A DNA stretch of 64,000 nt from Pseudomonas sp. S31 (GCF_016648105.1 NZ_JACVVE010000027.1:1-64000); one strand, 5' to 3'. Shown: positions 1-8,284, counted from the stretch's first letter. Numbers and translations are program-made. The notes: generated by a model from the letters alone, not told the origin.

Positions 1-50
1 CCGGCCTGTCACGCCGGGGGTCGCGGGTTCGAGTCCCGTCCGCTGCGCCA
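1..50 (+). tRNA. tRNA-Asp (GTC), 3' part
   Basis: The window opens inside a tRNA gene. The anticodon stem CCGGC/GCCGG encloses the loop with anticodon GTC, followed by a variable region, the T arm with GGTTCGAGTCC, and the acceptor end finishing in an encoded CCA at 48-50. The 5' half, including the D arm, lies outside the window. GTC reads Asp codons. The next gene starts about 190 bases away and no integrase is near. Confidence 0.9.
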
Positions 51-87
51 TCTTCGCCTCGAGGCCCTGAACACCTCGAAGCAACGG

Positions 88-113
88 AAAAGCGACCTTC
101 GGGTCGCTTTTTT
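88..113 (+). terminator. Rho-independent terminator after tRNA-Asp
   Basis: AGCGACC at 91-97 pairs with GGTCGCT at 102-108 around a short TTCG loop. An A-run precedes the stem and a T-run follows it, a typical intrinsic terminator for the tRNA transcript. Confidence 0.85.
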
Positions 114-238
114 CGTTTGTGCGCCGCGCCAGGTCGCAGACTTTTACACGATGCTGACACAGTCTTAACCCAACGACAGTTCCCGTGCTGCCTACTGTGT
201 TGCACAATAGGCACCCTTCGACTTACCCGGAATTCGCA

Positions 239-1123
239 ATGACCAGATCATCCGTCTTTGGTGCGCTCGGGCTGGCCCTTGTGCTGGCGGGCGTGACCGG
301 TTGCTCTTCAAAAAAGGCCGCCATCTACGAGCACGAGAACTTCGACGACTCGGGCACCTTCTCGCGCAGCTTCCCGGTCAGCGATGCCGGCTCGTGCGAG
401 GCGGCGCGGCGTGCCTTGCTCAGCCAGGGCTATATCATCACCAACAGTGGCCCCAACCAGGTTGCCGGCAACAAGAGCTTCCAGCAGAACAGCGAAAACC
501 ACCTGCAGATCAGCTTCAACGTGACCTGTGCACCCGATGTGAGCGACGAGCAGCGCTCGACCATGTTCGCCAACGCCCTGCAGGACCGCTACAGCCTGAA
601 GAAATCCAACACCTCGGCCAGCCTTGGGGTAGGGGTGCTCGGCTCGGTGTCGATGCCGATCGGCTCCAGCGATGATTCCATGGTCAAGGTGGCCAGCGAG
701 ACGGTGACTGCGGCGCAGTTCTACGACCGTTACTTTGCGCTGGTCGAGAGCTACCTGCCCAAGCCGAAGAAGGTCAAGAAGGTCAAGGCCGAAGCGCCCA
801 AGCCCGAGCCGGCCGCACCTGCCCTTGGCTTGCCGGAACAGGCTTCGGCGGCGCCGGTTGCTCCTGTACCTGCACCCGCGCTGGCACCAGTGCCAGCGCC
901 TGAGCCCGCGCCGCCAGCGCAGCCGGCCCCTGTCGCTGAGGCGGCGCCAGCCGCGGTTTCCGCGGCCAGTGAGGCCGCCAGCGCGCCGGTGGTGGATGAC
1001 AGCCAGGGGTCGCAGCCAGTGGCGCCACCAGCGGAATCAACGCCGATCGAGGTGCAGCCGCAGGAAGTGGGGGTGAGCGAGGCCACCACCGAGGCTGTCG
1101 AGAGCGCGCCGGCTACGCCCTGA
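239..1123 (+). CDS. DUF2242 lipoprotein with Pro/Ala-rich tail
   Basis: Predicted 294-residue lipoprotein. The ATG at 239 is preferred over an in-frame upstream TTG at 185 because it gives a clean type II signal peptide: charged start, hydrophobic stretch, then lipobox VTGC with Cys22 as the lipidation site. Residues about 25-175 match the DUF2242 family as I remember it, with two Cys after the lipobox (SCEAA and NVTCAP). A Lys-rich linker (KPKKVKKVK) follows, then about 110 residues dominated by Ala, Pro and Glu. This tail looks like a periplasmic spacer. The function is unknown. A REP element lies just downstream. Confidence 0.75.
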   Translation: MTRSSVFGALGLALVLAGVTGCSSKKAAIYEHENFDDSGTFSRSFPVSDAGSCEAARRALLSQGYIITNSGPNQVAGNKSFQQNSENHLQISFNVTCAPDVSDEQRSTMFANALQDRYSLKKSNTSASLGVGVLGSVSMPIGSSDDSMVKVASETVTAAQFYDRYFALVESYLPKPKKVKKVKAEAPKPEPAAPALGLPEQASAAPVAPVPAPALAPVPAPEPAPPAQPAPVAEAAPAAVSAASEAASAPVVDDSQGSQPVAPPAESTPIEVQPQEVGVSEATTEAVESAPATP

Positions 1124-1137
1124 CTGGCGCCTGTACT

Positions 1138-1167
1138 GCCTCTTCGCGGGTAAACCCGCTCCTACAC
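1138..1167. repeat. REP element
   Basis: Copy of the P. putida-type REP palindrome (core GCGGGTAAACCCGC followed by TCCTACA), between the lipoprotein gene and the small acidic ORF. Confidence 0.85.
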
Positions 1168-1308
1168 GACCTGTAACAGACAGCCGGCGATAACTTCCTG
1201 AACACCTGCTACGTTTACCACTCATACACTTGTCATCATTCCTTCATCCGACCTGCCTAGGTTGAAGGCATGACCAACGAAGACCCATGAGAAAGAGGAC
1301 GCAGGATA

Positions 1309-1395
1309 ATGGATGAATATCAGGAAGAACTGCTCGAGTACCACGCCGATGAGCTCGACACTGCGGAACCGGCAGACGACGCCACCGAGCTCTAG
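1309..1395 (+). CDS. Very small acidic protein (28 aa)
   Basis: A short ORF encodes 28 residues rich in Glu and Asp: it begins MDEYQEELLEY and ends DDATEL. Purine-rich sequence upstream (AAGAGGAC, then GCAGGAT) could act as ribosome binding site. Its TAG stop (1393-1395) lies in a CTAG that also holds the stop of the convergent AraC gene (1392-1394), so the two genes share the end. I believe similar tiny acidic ORFs occur in Pseudomonas, but I cannot name a family. The support is codon-like composition, the Shine-Dalgarno signal and neat placement. A chance ORF is possible. Confidence 0.5.
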   Translation: MDEYQEELLEYHADELDTAEPADDATEL

Positions 1396-2432
1396 CCCGC
1401 TCGCCGCTGCTTGCGGCGATACTCCCCCGGTGTGAGGCTGGTCCAGCGCTTGAATGCGCGCTGGAAGGCCTCCGCCGAAGCGAATCCCAACAAATATGCA
1501 ATTTCGCCGAAGGCCAGTTCTGTATCGCGGATGTAGGTTTCGGCCAGGTCGCGGCGCGTGTCGTTCAACAACTCGCGAAACCCAGTGCCTTCCTCGGCAA
1601 GCTTGCGTCGCAGGGTCCAGGTGGGCAATTGCAGATGACGCGCCACTTCTTCCAAATCCGGCTCACGCCCGCCATTGAGCAGTGGGCCGATCAGGTGGGT
1701 GATGCGCTCGCCCAGGCTGCGCACTCGGGTACGCTGGGCCATCTCCGTTTCGCACAACTGCAGCAAGTGCTGCCAGGTGCTGGGGCAGTGGCGTGGGTTG
1801 GCGATGTCGAGGCTCGCCCGACCCAGGCGCAGTTGGTTGCCCTCGGCGGCAAATTGCACGGCGCCGCTGCACAGCGCCTGGTAGCGGGTGGCATAGCTCG
1901 GCGCATCGAATTCGATGTCCAGGCGCTCAGCCTGCAACGGCCGGCCTGCAAGATCCGACAGTTGTGCCAGCCAGCCGGCCAGCAGGGACTCGACCACGAA
2001 GCGGTTGTAGCCGTTGTAGGGGCTGATCGAATAGAAGCGCAGCCAGGCACCCTGGGCGTCTTCGTGGTAGCTCGAATGGCCGCGGTAGTTGGCTGCATAG
2101 AGCGGCTCGAAGCGCAGCAGCACGCGTGCCGCGTCACCGATCGTGGGGGCCTGGGCCGCAGTCACCCCGGCGAGGCCCGCATGGGGCAGGCGGCTGAGGT
2201 GCCCCATGCGCAAGCCCAGGGCCGGTTCGCCGGCCAGCTCGGTGGCGGCATGCCCGAGGTGCATATAGCGCGGGATCGACAAGCGCGCTCCGGCCTCGGC
2301 CAGGCGCGCCTGGTCCAGGCCGTAGCGGCGCAGCAGCGGCAGCGGGTCGTGGCCCAGTTCGGTCAGGGCGGCGGCCAGCGGCTGGACGAAGCCAACCGAA
2401 AGGTCACCCAGACGCACGCGGGGGCGAGGCAT
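1392..2432 (-). CDS. AraC-family regulator with arabinose-binding-like sensor domain
   Basis: Protein of 346 residues. The N-terminal two thirds resembles the Arabinose_bd sensor domain of OruR/ArgR-like AraC regulators. The C-terminal 100 residues hold the double helix-turn-helix; the second helix region reads EIAYLLGFASAEAFQRAFKR and is followed by TPGEYR, the family signature. The ATG at 2432 is chosen over an upstream one at 2510, which would run into the preceding gene. It sits 4 bp after the stop of the nitrilase-like gene, so the two are probably cotranscribed. No target site or ligand can be read from the sequence. It may control the nitrilase-like gene or a distant pathway. Confidence 0.85.
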   Translation of the reverse strand: MPRPRVRLGDLSVGFVQPLAAALTELGHDPLPLLRRYGLDQARLAEAGARLSIPRYMHLGHAATELAGEPALGLRMGHLSRLPHAGLAGVTAAQAPTIGDAARVLLRFEPLYAANYRGHSSYHEDAQGAWLRFYSISPYNGYNRFVVESLLAGWLAQLSDLAGRPLQAERLDIEFDAPSYATRYQALCSGAVQFAAEGNQLRLGRASLDIANPRHCPSTWQHLLQLCETEMAQRTRVRSLGERITHLIGPLLNGGREPDLEEVARHLQLPTWTLRRKLAEEGTGFRELLNDTRRDLAETYIRDTELAFGEIAYLLGFASAEAFQRAFKRWTSLTPGEYRRKQRRAG

Positions 2433-2436
2433 CGGG

Positions 2437-3555
2437 CTACAGCCACAGGTTGAGCAGGCGTGCGCCCTGGCTGGGCGGCCCTGCCAGCAGCTCGCCGGCC
2501 TGGTGGGCAAAGCCCTGGCCGTCGCTGCCCTGTTCCCAGAACTGCCCGCGCATGAACACGCTCATGCTGGTCACGTCGCTCGACGCTGGCTGGGTCAGTT
2601 GCTCCCAGGCGGCCTCTTCGCTGACCTCGCCGCGCTGCACGCCCAGGCGCGTGGCTGCATCCTGGTGGCGATTGCCACGCCAGGGTGCTTGCCAGCTGCC
2701 CTTGCCGCTGAGAAACACTGGGTTGGCGATCAGTTGCACCGATTGGCCGGCCAGTTGCTGCTGGTTCTGCGGGTACCAGCTGTCGCTGCCGATCAGCACG
2801 CCCAGGCGCCCGGCCGGTGTATCGATCACCTGCAGGGGGTGCTTGTGGCCGGCATGGACATAGCGGCGCATTTCGCTTTCAGGAAACTGCTGGTGCTGGG
2901 GCTGGCCGAGCAGCGAGCCGTCGCCGGCGAATACCAGGCTGCTGTTGAACAGCGGGCCACTGCCGGCATGCAGCACGCCTTGTTCGACGTAGGGGGCCGG
3001 CAGCACGATCGAACCGGCCACCAGGGTCACGCCGAATTCCTTGGCCAGGCCGCCAAACAATTGCTGGTAGTCGCTGGCCATCTGTTGGGCCTTCATGCGC
3101 AGGTGCGCGTCGCTGCGCCGGTCGTCTCCACTGGCGCCGAGCATCGCCAGGCCGTAGCGCAGCGGGTTGCTCAGCTCCAGCCATTGCTCGGCTTCGCGGC
3201 TCTGGGTGGCCTGGTACAGCTCCTTCTTTTCGCCCCGCGCCCACAGCCAGGTGCCGATGTGCTCGGGCAGCACCACCACCGTGCGCGGGCCCACCAGCCC
3301 TTGCGCGCGGGCCTGTTCGAGATAGGCCGCGAGCTTGCGGTGCAGGCGTTGCAGGTTCTGGTAGTCGCTGGGGTAGAGCAGCGGCTCGACGCCGAGCAGG
3401 TTGCCGCGCTCGCCGGGCACGCCGTGGTCGAGCGCCAGGGCGATGCGCAGGTCGGACAGGTAGTGGCCTTCCGGGCGCTGCTGGGTCCAGAAGCCGTAGC
3501 CGCACAGGGCGGCGATCATCACCAGCGCCAGGGCGCTTGCCAGGAGTTTTCGCAT
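2437..3555 (-). CDS. Membrane-anchored nitrilase-fold protein lacking catalytic residues
   Basis: Protein of 372 residues: a hydrophobic N-terminal segment (about residues 4-23, signal anchor), then a carbon-nitrogen hydrolase fold. The three landmark regions are visible: LPEHIG with Glu98, NSSLVFAGDGSLLG, and GRLGVLIGSDSWYP. In active family members the second region continues into a YRK-type motif with the catalytic Lys, and the third contains the nucleophile Cys (ICYD). Here they read GQPQHQQF and IGSD. The only cysteine in the protein, Cys18, is in the membrane segment. It therefore cannot use the normal Glu-Lys-Cys chemistry and may be a binding or structural protein. It lies upstream of the AraC gene with a 4-bp gap and 67 bp after mhpR, all on the minus strand. 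Confidence 0.75.
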   Translation of the reverse strand: MRKLLASALALVMIAALCGYGFWTQQRPEGHYLSDLRIALALDHGVPGERGNLLGVEPLLYPSDYQNLQRLHRKLAAYLEQARAQGLVGPRTVVVLPEHIGTWLWARGEKKELYQATQSREAEQWLELSNPLRYGLAMLGASGDDRRSDAHLRMKAQQMASDYQQLFGGLAKEFGVTLVAGSIVLPAPYVEQGVLHAGSGPLFNSSLVFAGDGSLLGQPQHQQFPESEMRRYVHAGHKHPLQVIDTPAGRLGVLIGSDSWYPQNQQQLAGQSVQLIANPVFLSGKGSWQAPWRGNRHQDAATRLGVQRGEVSEEAAWEQLTQPASSDVTSMSVFMRGQFWEQGSDGQGFAHQAGELLAGPPSQGARLLNLWL

Positions 3556-3622
3556 GAAACGTCGATATTCGCTGAAAGTGTGATGGGCCAGGCGATAGCG
3601 CCGGCCGCTGCTGCGCATTCTG

Positions 3623-4444
3623 TCACGATAACCCGGGCGGCGGCGAATGGTCAGCGCCCAGGCTCTGCCGTACCTGCAGGGCAAAGGCCTGCAGCGCTGG
3701 CAGATAGCGCTCGGCGGCCTGCTCGATGGGCATCGCCTTGGCGATGTAGATCAGGCTGACGCAGCCCAGCAGGCGCTGGCTGTCATGGTCGTACAGGGGC
3801 ACGGCGATGGACGCGATGTTGGCCTCGCGGTTCCAGCCCATGTAGTTCTCGCCGTAACCACGATGGCGCGCCTTGCGCAGGATGTTGTCGAGCGCCAGAC
3901 GATCGCGCGCCAGCTGGCATTCGGGATCGTCACGGGTGGCCAGCAGCGCCAGGATCTGCTCGCGTTCCGCCTCGCCGCAGAATGCCAGGTAGGCAAGCCC
4001 CGTGGCGGTCTGCAACACCGGCAGGCGGCGGCCGACCATCGAGCGGTGGAACGACAGGCGGCTGAAGCGGTGGGTGGTCTCGCGCACCACCATCTCGTCG
4101 ACTTCCAGGGTGCAGATGTCGGTTGGCCAGACCACGCGCTGCAGCAAGTCACCCAGCAGCGGCGCGGCGATGGCCGAGATCCACTGCTCGTCGCGAAAGC
4201 CCTCGCTCAGCTCGCGTACCTTGAGCGCCAGGCGGAAGCTGTCGTCGGATTCGCTGCGGCGCACGTAGCCTTCGTCCTGCAGGGTTTCGAGCAGGCGCCG
4301 AACGGTCGTGCGGTGCAGGCCGGTGATCTCGGCCAGGCGTGTCGGGCTGGCCCCCCCGTCCAGGCGGTTCAGGGCGTTGAGCAGCGCCAGGCCACGGCTT
4401 AGCCCGCGCACGGTCTTGTAATCGGAATCTCGGTCGATATTCAC
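3623..4444 (-). CDS. mhpR: IclR-family activator of the mhp operon
   Basis: Protein of 273 residues with an N-terminal IclR winged helix (about residues 10-72, including HRTTVRRLLETLQDEGYV) and a C-terminal IclR effector domain. It is divergent from mhpA, as in E. coli, where MhpR activates mhpABCDFE with 3-(3-hydroxyphenyl)propionate or its catechol as inducer. The intergenic region contains a 17-bp operator that matches the E. coli MhpR site in arm sequence and spacing. The start at 4444 places the ATG 24 bp from the operator, so self-regulation is plausible. The ligand specificity is inferred from context. Confidence 0.88.
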   Translation of the reverse strand: MNIDRDSDYKTVRGLSRGLALLNALNRLDGGASPTRLAEITGLHRTTVRRLLETLQDEGYVRRSESDDSFRLALKVRELSEGFRDEQWISAIAAPLLGDLLQRVVWPTDICTLEVDEMVVRETTHRFSRLSFHRSMVGRRLPVLQTATGLAYLAFCGEAEREQILALLATRDDPECQLARDRLALDNILRKARHRGYGENYMGWNREANIASIAVPLYDHDSQRLLGCVSLIYIAKAMPIEQAAERYLPALQAFALQVRQSLGADHSPPPGLS

Positions 4445-4467
4445 GAAAAATCCTTATAAAACAATGA

Positions 4468-4484
4468 AGTGCACTTAGTGCACA
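4468..4484. promoter_or_regulatory. MhpR operator
   Basis: Two GTGCAC hexamers separated by TTA (4469-4483), within AGTGCACTTAGTGCACA. The E. coli MhpR site, from memory, has the same hexamers with a 3-bp spacer (CTG). It is centred near 4476, about 60 bp upstream of the probable mhpA transcription start, a suitable activator position. Confidence 0.8.
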
Positions 4485-4500
4485 GCAAGGCGGTTTTTCA

Positions 4501-4530
4501 TTGTAGGGCAATCGGCGGCATTCCTATACT
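4501..4530 (+). promoter_or_regulatory. Probable mhpA promoter
   Basis: The -10 candidate TATACT is at 4525-4530. An 18-bp spacer separates it from a weak -35 (TTGTAG, 4501-4506). A poor -35 fits an activator-dependent promoter. Transcription would start near 4537, leaving an untranslated leader of roughly 235 nt before mhpA. Confidence 0.55.
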
Positions 4531-4570
4531 CGCCGCAACAACTACAAACGCCCTGACAGGGGAAGACACC

Positions 4571-4657
4571 ATGCGCCATGCCTGCCTGCTCTCGCTATCC
4601 ACACCTGCATCCAACGCCTGCGCCTTCGCCTGTCGAAGCGTAGCGACATTCCGCTAG
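4571..4657 (+). CDS. Possible leader peptide ORF upstream of mhpA
   Basis: A 28-codon ORF (MRHACLLSLSTPASNACAF and nine more residues) with a fair ribosome binding site (GGGGAAG, 6 bp before the ATG) lies in the long mhpA leader. It ends 115 bp before mhpA. It matches no peptide I know and has no run of one codon that would suggest classic attenuation. It may be a leader peptide, a small protein or chance. Confidence 0.3.
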   Translation: MRHACLLSLSTPASNACAFACRSVATFR

Positions 4658-4772
4658 ACCCCGTACCAGTCAAAACGCCCGTTCATCCCCCTTGCGCCAG
4701 CCTGCGCGAGGACGGTCGCGGCTTGCCTGGAAACTTTCCGGGCCGCCGTGGGCAGTGTCGAGGATTACAACA

Positions 4773-6440
4773 ATGAACAAGCCGCATCCAGATCACATCC
4801 AGGCCGACTACACCGCAGACGTGGTGATCATCGGCGCAGGCCCCGTTGGGCTGGCCATCGCCAACTATCTCGGCCAGGCCGGGGTGCAGGTGCTGCAGAT
4901 CGAGAAGCTCGACCAGCTGATCGACTACCCCCGCGCCATCGGCATCGATGACGAGTCGCTGCGTACCGTGCAGGCCATCGGCCTGGTCGAGCAGGTCCTG
5001 CCGCACACCACGCCGTGGCACGCCATGCGCTTCCTGACCCCCAAGGGCCGCTGCTTCGCCGATATCCAGCCGACCACCGACGAGTTTGGCTGGTCGCGCC
5101 GCAACGCCTTCATCCAGCCGCAGGTCGACGCCGTGTTGCACCGTGGCCTTGAGCGCTTTGCCAACGTGCGCACGCTGTTTTCCCGCGATGTGGTGGAGTT
5201 CCAGCAGGACGAGCAGGGCGTCAGCCTGCGCATGAATGGCCCCGAAGGCCGCCAGGAAACCGTGCGCGGCCGCTACCTGGTGGCGTGTGACGGTGGCAAC
5301 AGCCTGATCCGCCGTGCCCTGGACATCTCTTTCGAAGGCAAGACCGCGCCCAACCAGTGGATCGTCATCGACATCGCCAACGACCCGCTCGGCACGCCCA
5401 ACGTCTACCTGTGCTGTGATCCGGTGCGCCCGTACGTTTCGGCGGCACTGCCCCACGGCGTGCGGCGTTTCGAGTTCATGGTGATGCCGGGGGAAACCGA
5501 AGAGGAACTGGGCAAGCCCGAGAACATGCGCAAGCTGCTGGCCAAGGTGCTGCCAGACCCGGACCGCGTCGAGCTGATCCGCAAGCGCGTCTACACCCAC
5601 AACGCTCGCCTGGCCGGCCGCTTCCGGGTCAAGCGGGTGCTGTTGGCCGGAGACGCTGCGCACATCATGCCGGTGTGGCAAGGCCAGGGCTACAACAGCG
5701 GCATGCGTGACGCCAGCAACCTCGGTTGGAAGCTGGCCCTGGTGGTCAAGGGTCTGGCCGGCGAAGCGCTGCTCGACACCTATGAGCAGGAGCGCCGTGA
5801 CCACGCCAAGGCGATGATCGACCTGTCGGTGCTGGCAGGCCACGTGCTGGCGCCGCCCAAGCGCTGGCAGGGCGCGCTGCGCGACGGTATTTCGTGGGCG
5901 CTGAACTACCTGCCGGCGGTCAAGCGCTACTTCCTGGAAATGCGCTTCAAACCCATGCCGCAGTACACTAAGGGGGCGCTGGTGGCGCAGGAAAACAGCA
6001 AGGCTTCGCCGGTCGGGCGCATGTTCATCCAGCCCAAGGTGCTCACCGAATCGGGCGAAACCCGCCTGCTCGACGACGTGATCGGCAGCAACTTCGCCTT
6101 CATCGCCTGGGGCAATAACCCGCTCTGGGGCCTGAGCGTCGAGCAAGAGCAGGCCTGGCGCGCGCTGGGTGCCTGCTTCATCCAGGTGCTGCCGCAAGTG
6201 CAGCTCAAGGCCGGCCGCGAAGTGCCGGAAGGGGTCATCCGCGTGGGTGACAGCACGGGCCGCCTGAAGGAGTGGTTCGGCCGCTTCCCGGTGTCCATCG
6301 CGCTGCTGCGCCCGGACCGCTTCGTCGGCGCCGTGGCCATCCCGCAGACCATCGGCCAGGCCAGCGACACCCTGCTGCGTGCCTTGGCGGCGCAACCCCA
6401 GGCGGGCCAGCAGGCGCCGCTGGCAGCGAAGGTGGCGTGA
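4773..6440 (+). CDS. mhpA: 3-(3-hydroxyphenyl)propionate hydroxylase
   Basis: FAD- and NADH-dependent aromatic hydroxylase that converts 3-(3-hydroxyphenyl)propionate (and the cinnamate analogue) to the 2,3-dihydroxy catechol. It has 555 residues, the length of E. coli MhpA. The N-terminal Rossmann motif is IIGAGPVGLAIANYLG (residues 19-34), and the second FAD motif GDAAHIMPVWQGQGYNSG lies near residue 292. The ATG at 4773 has GAGGA upstream; longer in-frame starts lack this and would extend into the leader. It is the first gene of a seven- or eight-gene operon, with one base between its stop and the mhpB start. Expression should depend on MhpR. Confidence 0.95.
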   Translation: MNKPHPDHIQADYTADVVIIGAGPVGLAIANYLGQAGVQVLQIEKLDQLIDYPRAIGIDDESLRTVQAIGLVEQVLPHTTPWHAMRFLTPKGRCFADIQPTTDEFGWSRRNAFIQPQVDAVLHRGLERFANVRTLFSRDVVEFQQDEQGVSLRMNGPEGRQETVRGRYLVACDGGNSLIRRALDISFEGKTAPNQWIVIDIANDPLGTPNVYLCCDPVRPYVSAALPHGVRRFEFMVMPGETEEELGKPENMRKLLAKVLPDPDRVELIRKRVYTHNARLAGRFRVKRVLLAGDAAHIMPVWQGQGYNSGMRDASNLGWKLALVVKGLAGEALLDTYEQERRDHAKAMIDLSVLAGHVLAPPKRWQGALRDGISWALNYLPAVKRYFLEMRFKPMPQYTKGALVAQENSKASPVGRMFIQPKVLTESGETRLLDDVIGSNFAFIAWGNNPLWGLSVEQEQAWRALGACFIQVLPQVQLKAGREVPEGVIRVGDSTGRLKEWFGRFPVSIALLRPDRFVGAVAIPQTIGQASDTLLRALAAQPQAGQQAPLAAKVA

Positions 6441-6441
6441 G

Positions 6442-7386
6442 ATGAGCGCTTATCTTCACTGCCTGTCGCATACCCCGCTGGTGGGCTATGTCGACCCGCC
6501 GCAAGCCGTGCTGGCCGAAGTGGACGAGGTGATCGGCGCAGCCCGTGCGCGCATCGCCGCGTTCGATCCGGAGCTGGTGGTGTTGTTCGCCCCGGACCAT
6601 TACAACGGCTTCTTCTATGACGTCATGCCGGCGTTCTGCATCGGCATGGGGGCCACCGCCATCGGCGACTTCCAGAGCGCCGCCGGCCCGCTCGACGTAC
6701 CCCGCGACATCGCCGAGGCCTGTGCCAACGCGGTGCTCGACGCCGGGGTGGACGCTGCCGTGTCGTACCGCATGCAGGTCGACCACGGCTTCGCCCAGCC
6801 GCTGGAGTACCTGCTTGGCGGCCTCGCGGCAAAGCCGGTGATCCCAGTCTTCATCAACAGCGTGGCGGTGCCGCTGCCAGGCTTCGCCCGCGCCCGCCTG
6901 CTTGGCGAGGCCATTGGGCGCTTCGCGCAAGGCACCGGCAAGCGCGTGCTGTTCTTAGGTTCCGGTGGACTGTCGCACCAACCCCCGGTGCCGGAGCTGG
7001 CGCATGTCGATGCGCGCATGGCCGACCGCCTGATGGGCAGCGGCCGCGACCTGCCGGCCAACGAGCGCCAGGCCCGTCAAGAACGGGTGATCAGCGCCGC
7101 CGAAGGTTTCGTGCGCGATCAGCACACGCTGCATCCGCTCAACCCGACCTGGGACAACCACTTCCTCGACCTGCTCGAGCAGCGCCGCTTCGGCGAACTC
7201 GACGCCATGGCCAATGCCGAGCTGTCGACCCTGGCCGGCAAATCGACCCACGAGGTCAAGACCTGGGTGGCGGCCTTCGCCGCGCTGTCCGCGTTCGGCG
7301 ACTACCAGGCCAGCGAACGCTACTACCGGCCGATTCCCGAGTGGATCGCCGGCTTCGGCTCGCTCAGTGCCCATTCCCTTACCTGA
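6442..7386 (+). CDS. mhpB: 2,3-dihydroxyphenylpropionate 1,2-dioxygenase
   Basis: Extradiol (meta-cleavage) ring dioxygenase of the class III LigB type, Fe(II)-dependent, acting on 2,3-dihydroxyphenylpropionate or 2,3-dihydroxycinnamate. It has 314 residues, identical in length to E. coli MhpB. Landmarks are CLSHTPLVGYVDPP at the N-terminus, APDHYNGFFYDVMP, the VDHGFAQPLE segment with the catalytic His115, and GSGGLSHQPPVPEL with His179. The ATG at 6442 follows the mhpA stop after one base, so translation is probably coupled. Confidence 0.95.
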   Translation: MSAYLHCLSHTPLVGYVDPPQAVLAEVDEVIGAARARIAAFDPELVVLFAPDHYNGFFYDVMPAFCIGMGATAIGDFQSAAGPLDVPRDIAEACANAVLDAGVDAAVSYRMQVDHGFAQPLEYLLGGLAAKPVIPVFINSVAVPLPGFARARLLGEAIGRFAQGTGKRVLFLGSGGLSHQPPVPELAHVDARMADRLMGSGRDLPANERQARQERVISAAEGFVRDQHTLHPLNPTWDNHFLDLLEQRRFGELDAMANAELSTLAGKSTHEVKTWVAAFAALSAFGDYQASERYYRPIPEWIAGFGSLSAHSLT

Positions 7387-7405
7387 TCAACGGAGGACTT
7401 CCATC

Positions 7406-8269
7406 ATGACCAGCATCTCTATCAGTGAAGCCGCCAGCAGCCGTTTCGCCCGCATCCGCGAAGGCGAGCTCGACCTGCAAGTGCATTACAACGACCTCGG
7501 CGAGGGCGCCGAGACCGTGGTCATGCTGCATGGCTCCGGGCCTGGTGCCAGCGGCTGGGCCAACTTCAACCGCAACATCGAGCCGCTGCTGGCCGCCGGC
7601 TACCGCGTGGTGCTGATGGACTGCCCGGGCTGGAGCAAGAGCGACCCGATCGTCTGCCGCAGCTCGCGCTCGGACCTCAACGCCACCGCGCTCAAGGGCC
7701 TGCTCGATGTGCTGGGCCTGGAGCGCGTGCACATCCTCGGCAACTCCATGGGTGGCCACAGCGCCGTGGCCTTCACCCTGAGCTACCCCGAGCGGGTCGG
7801 TAAGCTGGTGTTGATGGGCGGTGGTACCGGTGGCGCCAGCCCGTTCGTGCCGATGCCGACCGAAGGCATCAAGCTGATCAACGCGCTGTACCGTGAGCCG
7901 ACCATCGACAACCTGAAGAAGATGATGAACGTCTTCGTCTACGACCCGAGCGACCTCACCGAGGCGCTGTTCCAGACCCGCCTGGACAACATGCTCAGCC
8001 GCCGCGACCACCTCGACAACTTCGTCGCCAGCCTGGCTGCCAACCCCAAGCAGTTCCCCGACTTCGGCGCGCGTTTGGGCGAGATCAAGGCCAAGACCCT
8101 GGTGATCTGGGGCCGCAACGACCGCTTCGTGCCGATGGACGTCGGCCTGCGCCTGATCGCCGGTATCGCCAACTCCGAACTGCACGTGTTCAACAACTGC
8201 GGCCACTGGGCCCAGTGGGAACACGCCGACACCTTCAACCGCCTGGTTCTGGACTTCCTCCAGCACTGA
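7406..8269 (+). CDS. mhpC: 2-hydroxy-6-oxonona-2,4-dienedioate hydrolase
   Basis: Alpha/beta-fold C-C bond hydrolase that splits the meta-cleavage product into 2-hydroxypenta-2,4-dienoate and succinate (fumarate from the cinnamate branch). It has 287 residues; E. coli MhpC has 288. The oxyanion-region motif is HGSGPGASGW, the nucleophile elbow GNSMGGH has Ser near residue 114, the acid is in WGRNDRFVP and the base in NCGHWAQWEH. The start at 7406 has CGGAGGA upstream. Confidence 0.94.
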   Translation: MTSISISEAASSRFARIREGELDLQVHYNDLGEGAETVVMLHGSGPGASGWANFNRNIEPLLAAGYRVVLMDCPGWSKSDPIVCRSSRSDLNATALKGLLDVLGLERVHILGNSMGGHSAVAFTLSYPERVGKLVLMGGGTGGASPFVPMPTEGIKLINALYREPTIDNLKKMMNVFVYDPSDLTEALFQTRLDNMLSRRDHLDNFVASLAANPKQFPDFGARLGEIKAKTLVIWGRNDRFVPMDVGLRLIAGIANSELHVFNNCGHWAQWEHADTFNRLVLDFLQH

Positions 8270-8284
8270 TTTGAGGTACTTCCC

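Noticed and set aside
1..50. tRNA-Asp as an integration site for the catabolic island
   Set aside because: No integrase, no repeat of the tRNA 3' end further on, and several ordinary genes lie between it and mhp.
3555..3684. A longer N-terminus for the nitrilase-like protein, from an in-frame start at 3684
   Set aside because: It would overlap the mhpR coding region and place Arg-rich sequence before a good signal anchor that starts at 3555.
4537..4772. Riboswitch in the mhpA leader
   Set aside because: I could not find a known riboswitch core or a terminator with a T-run in this leader.
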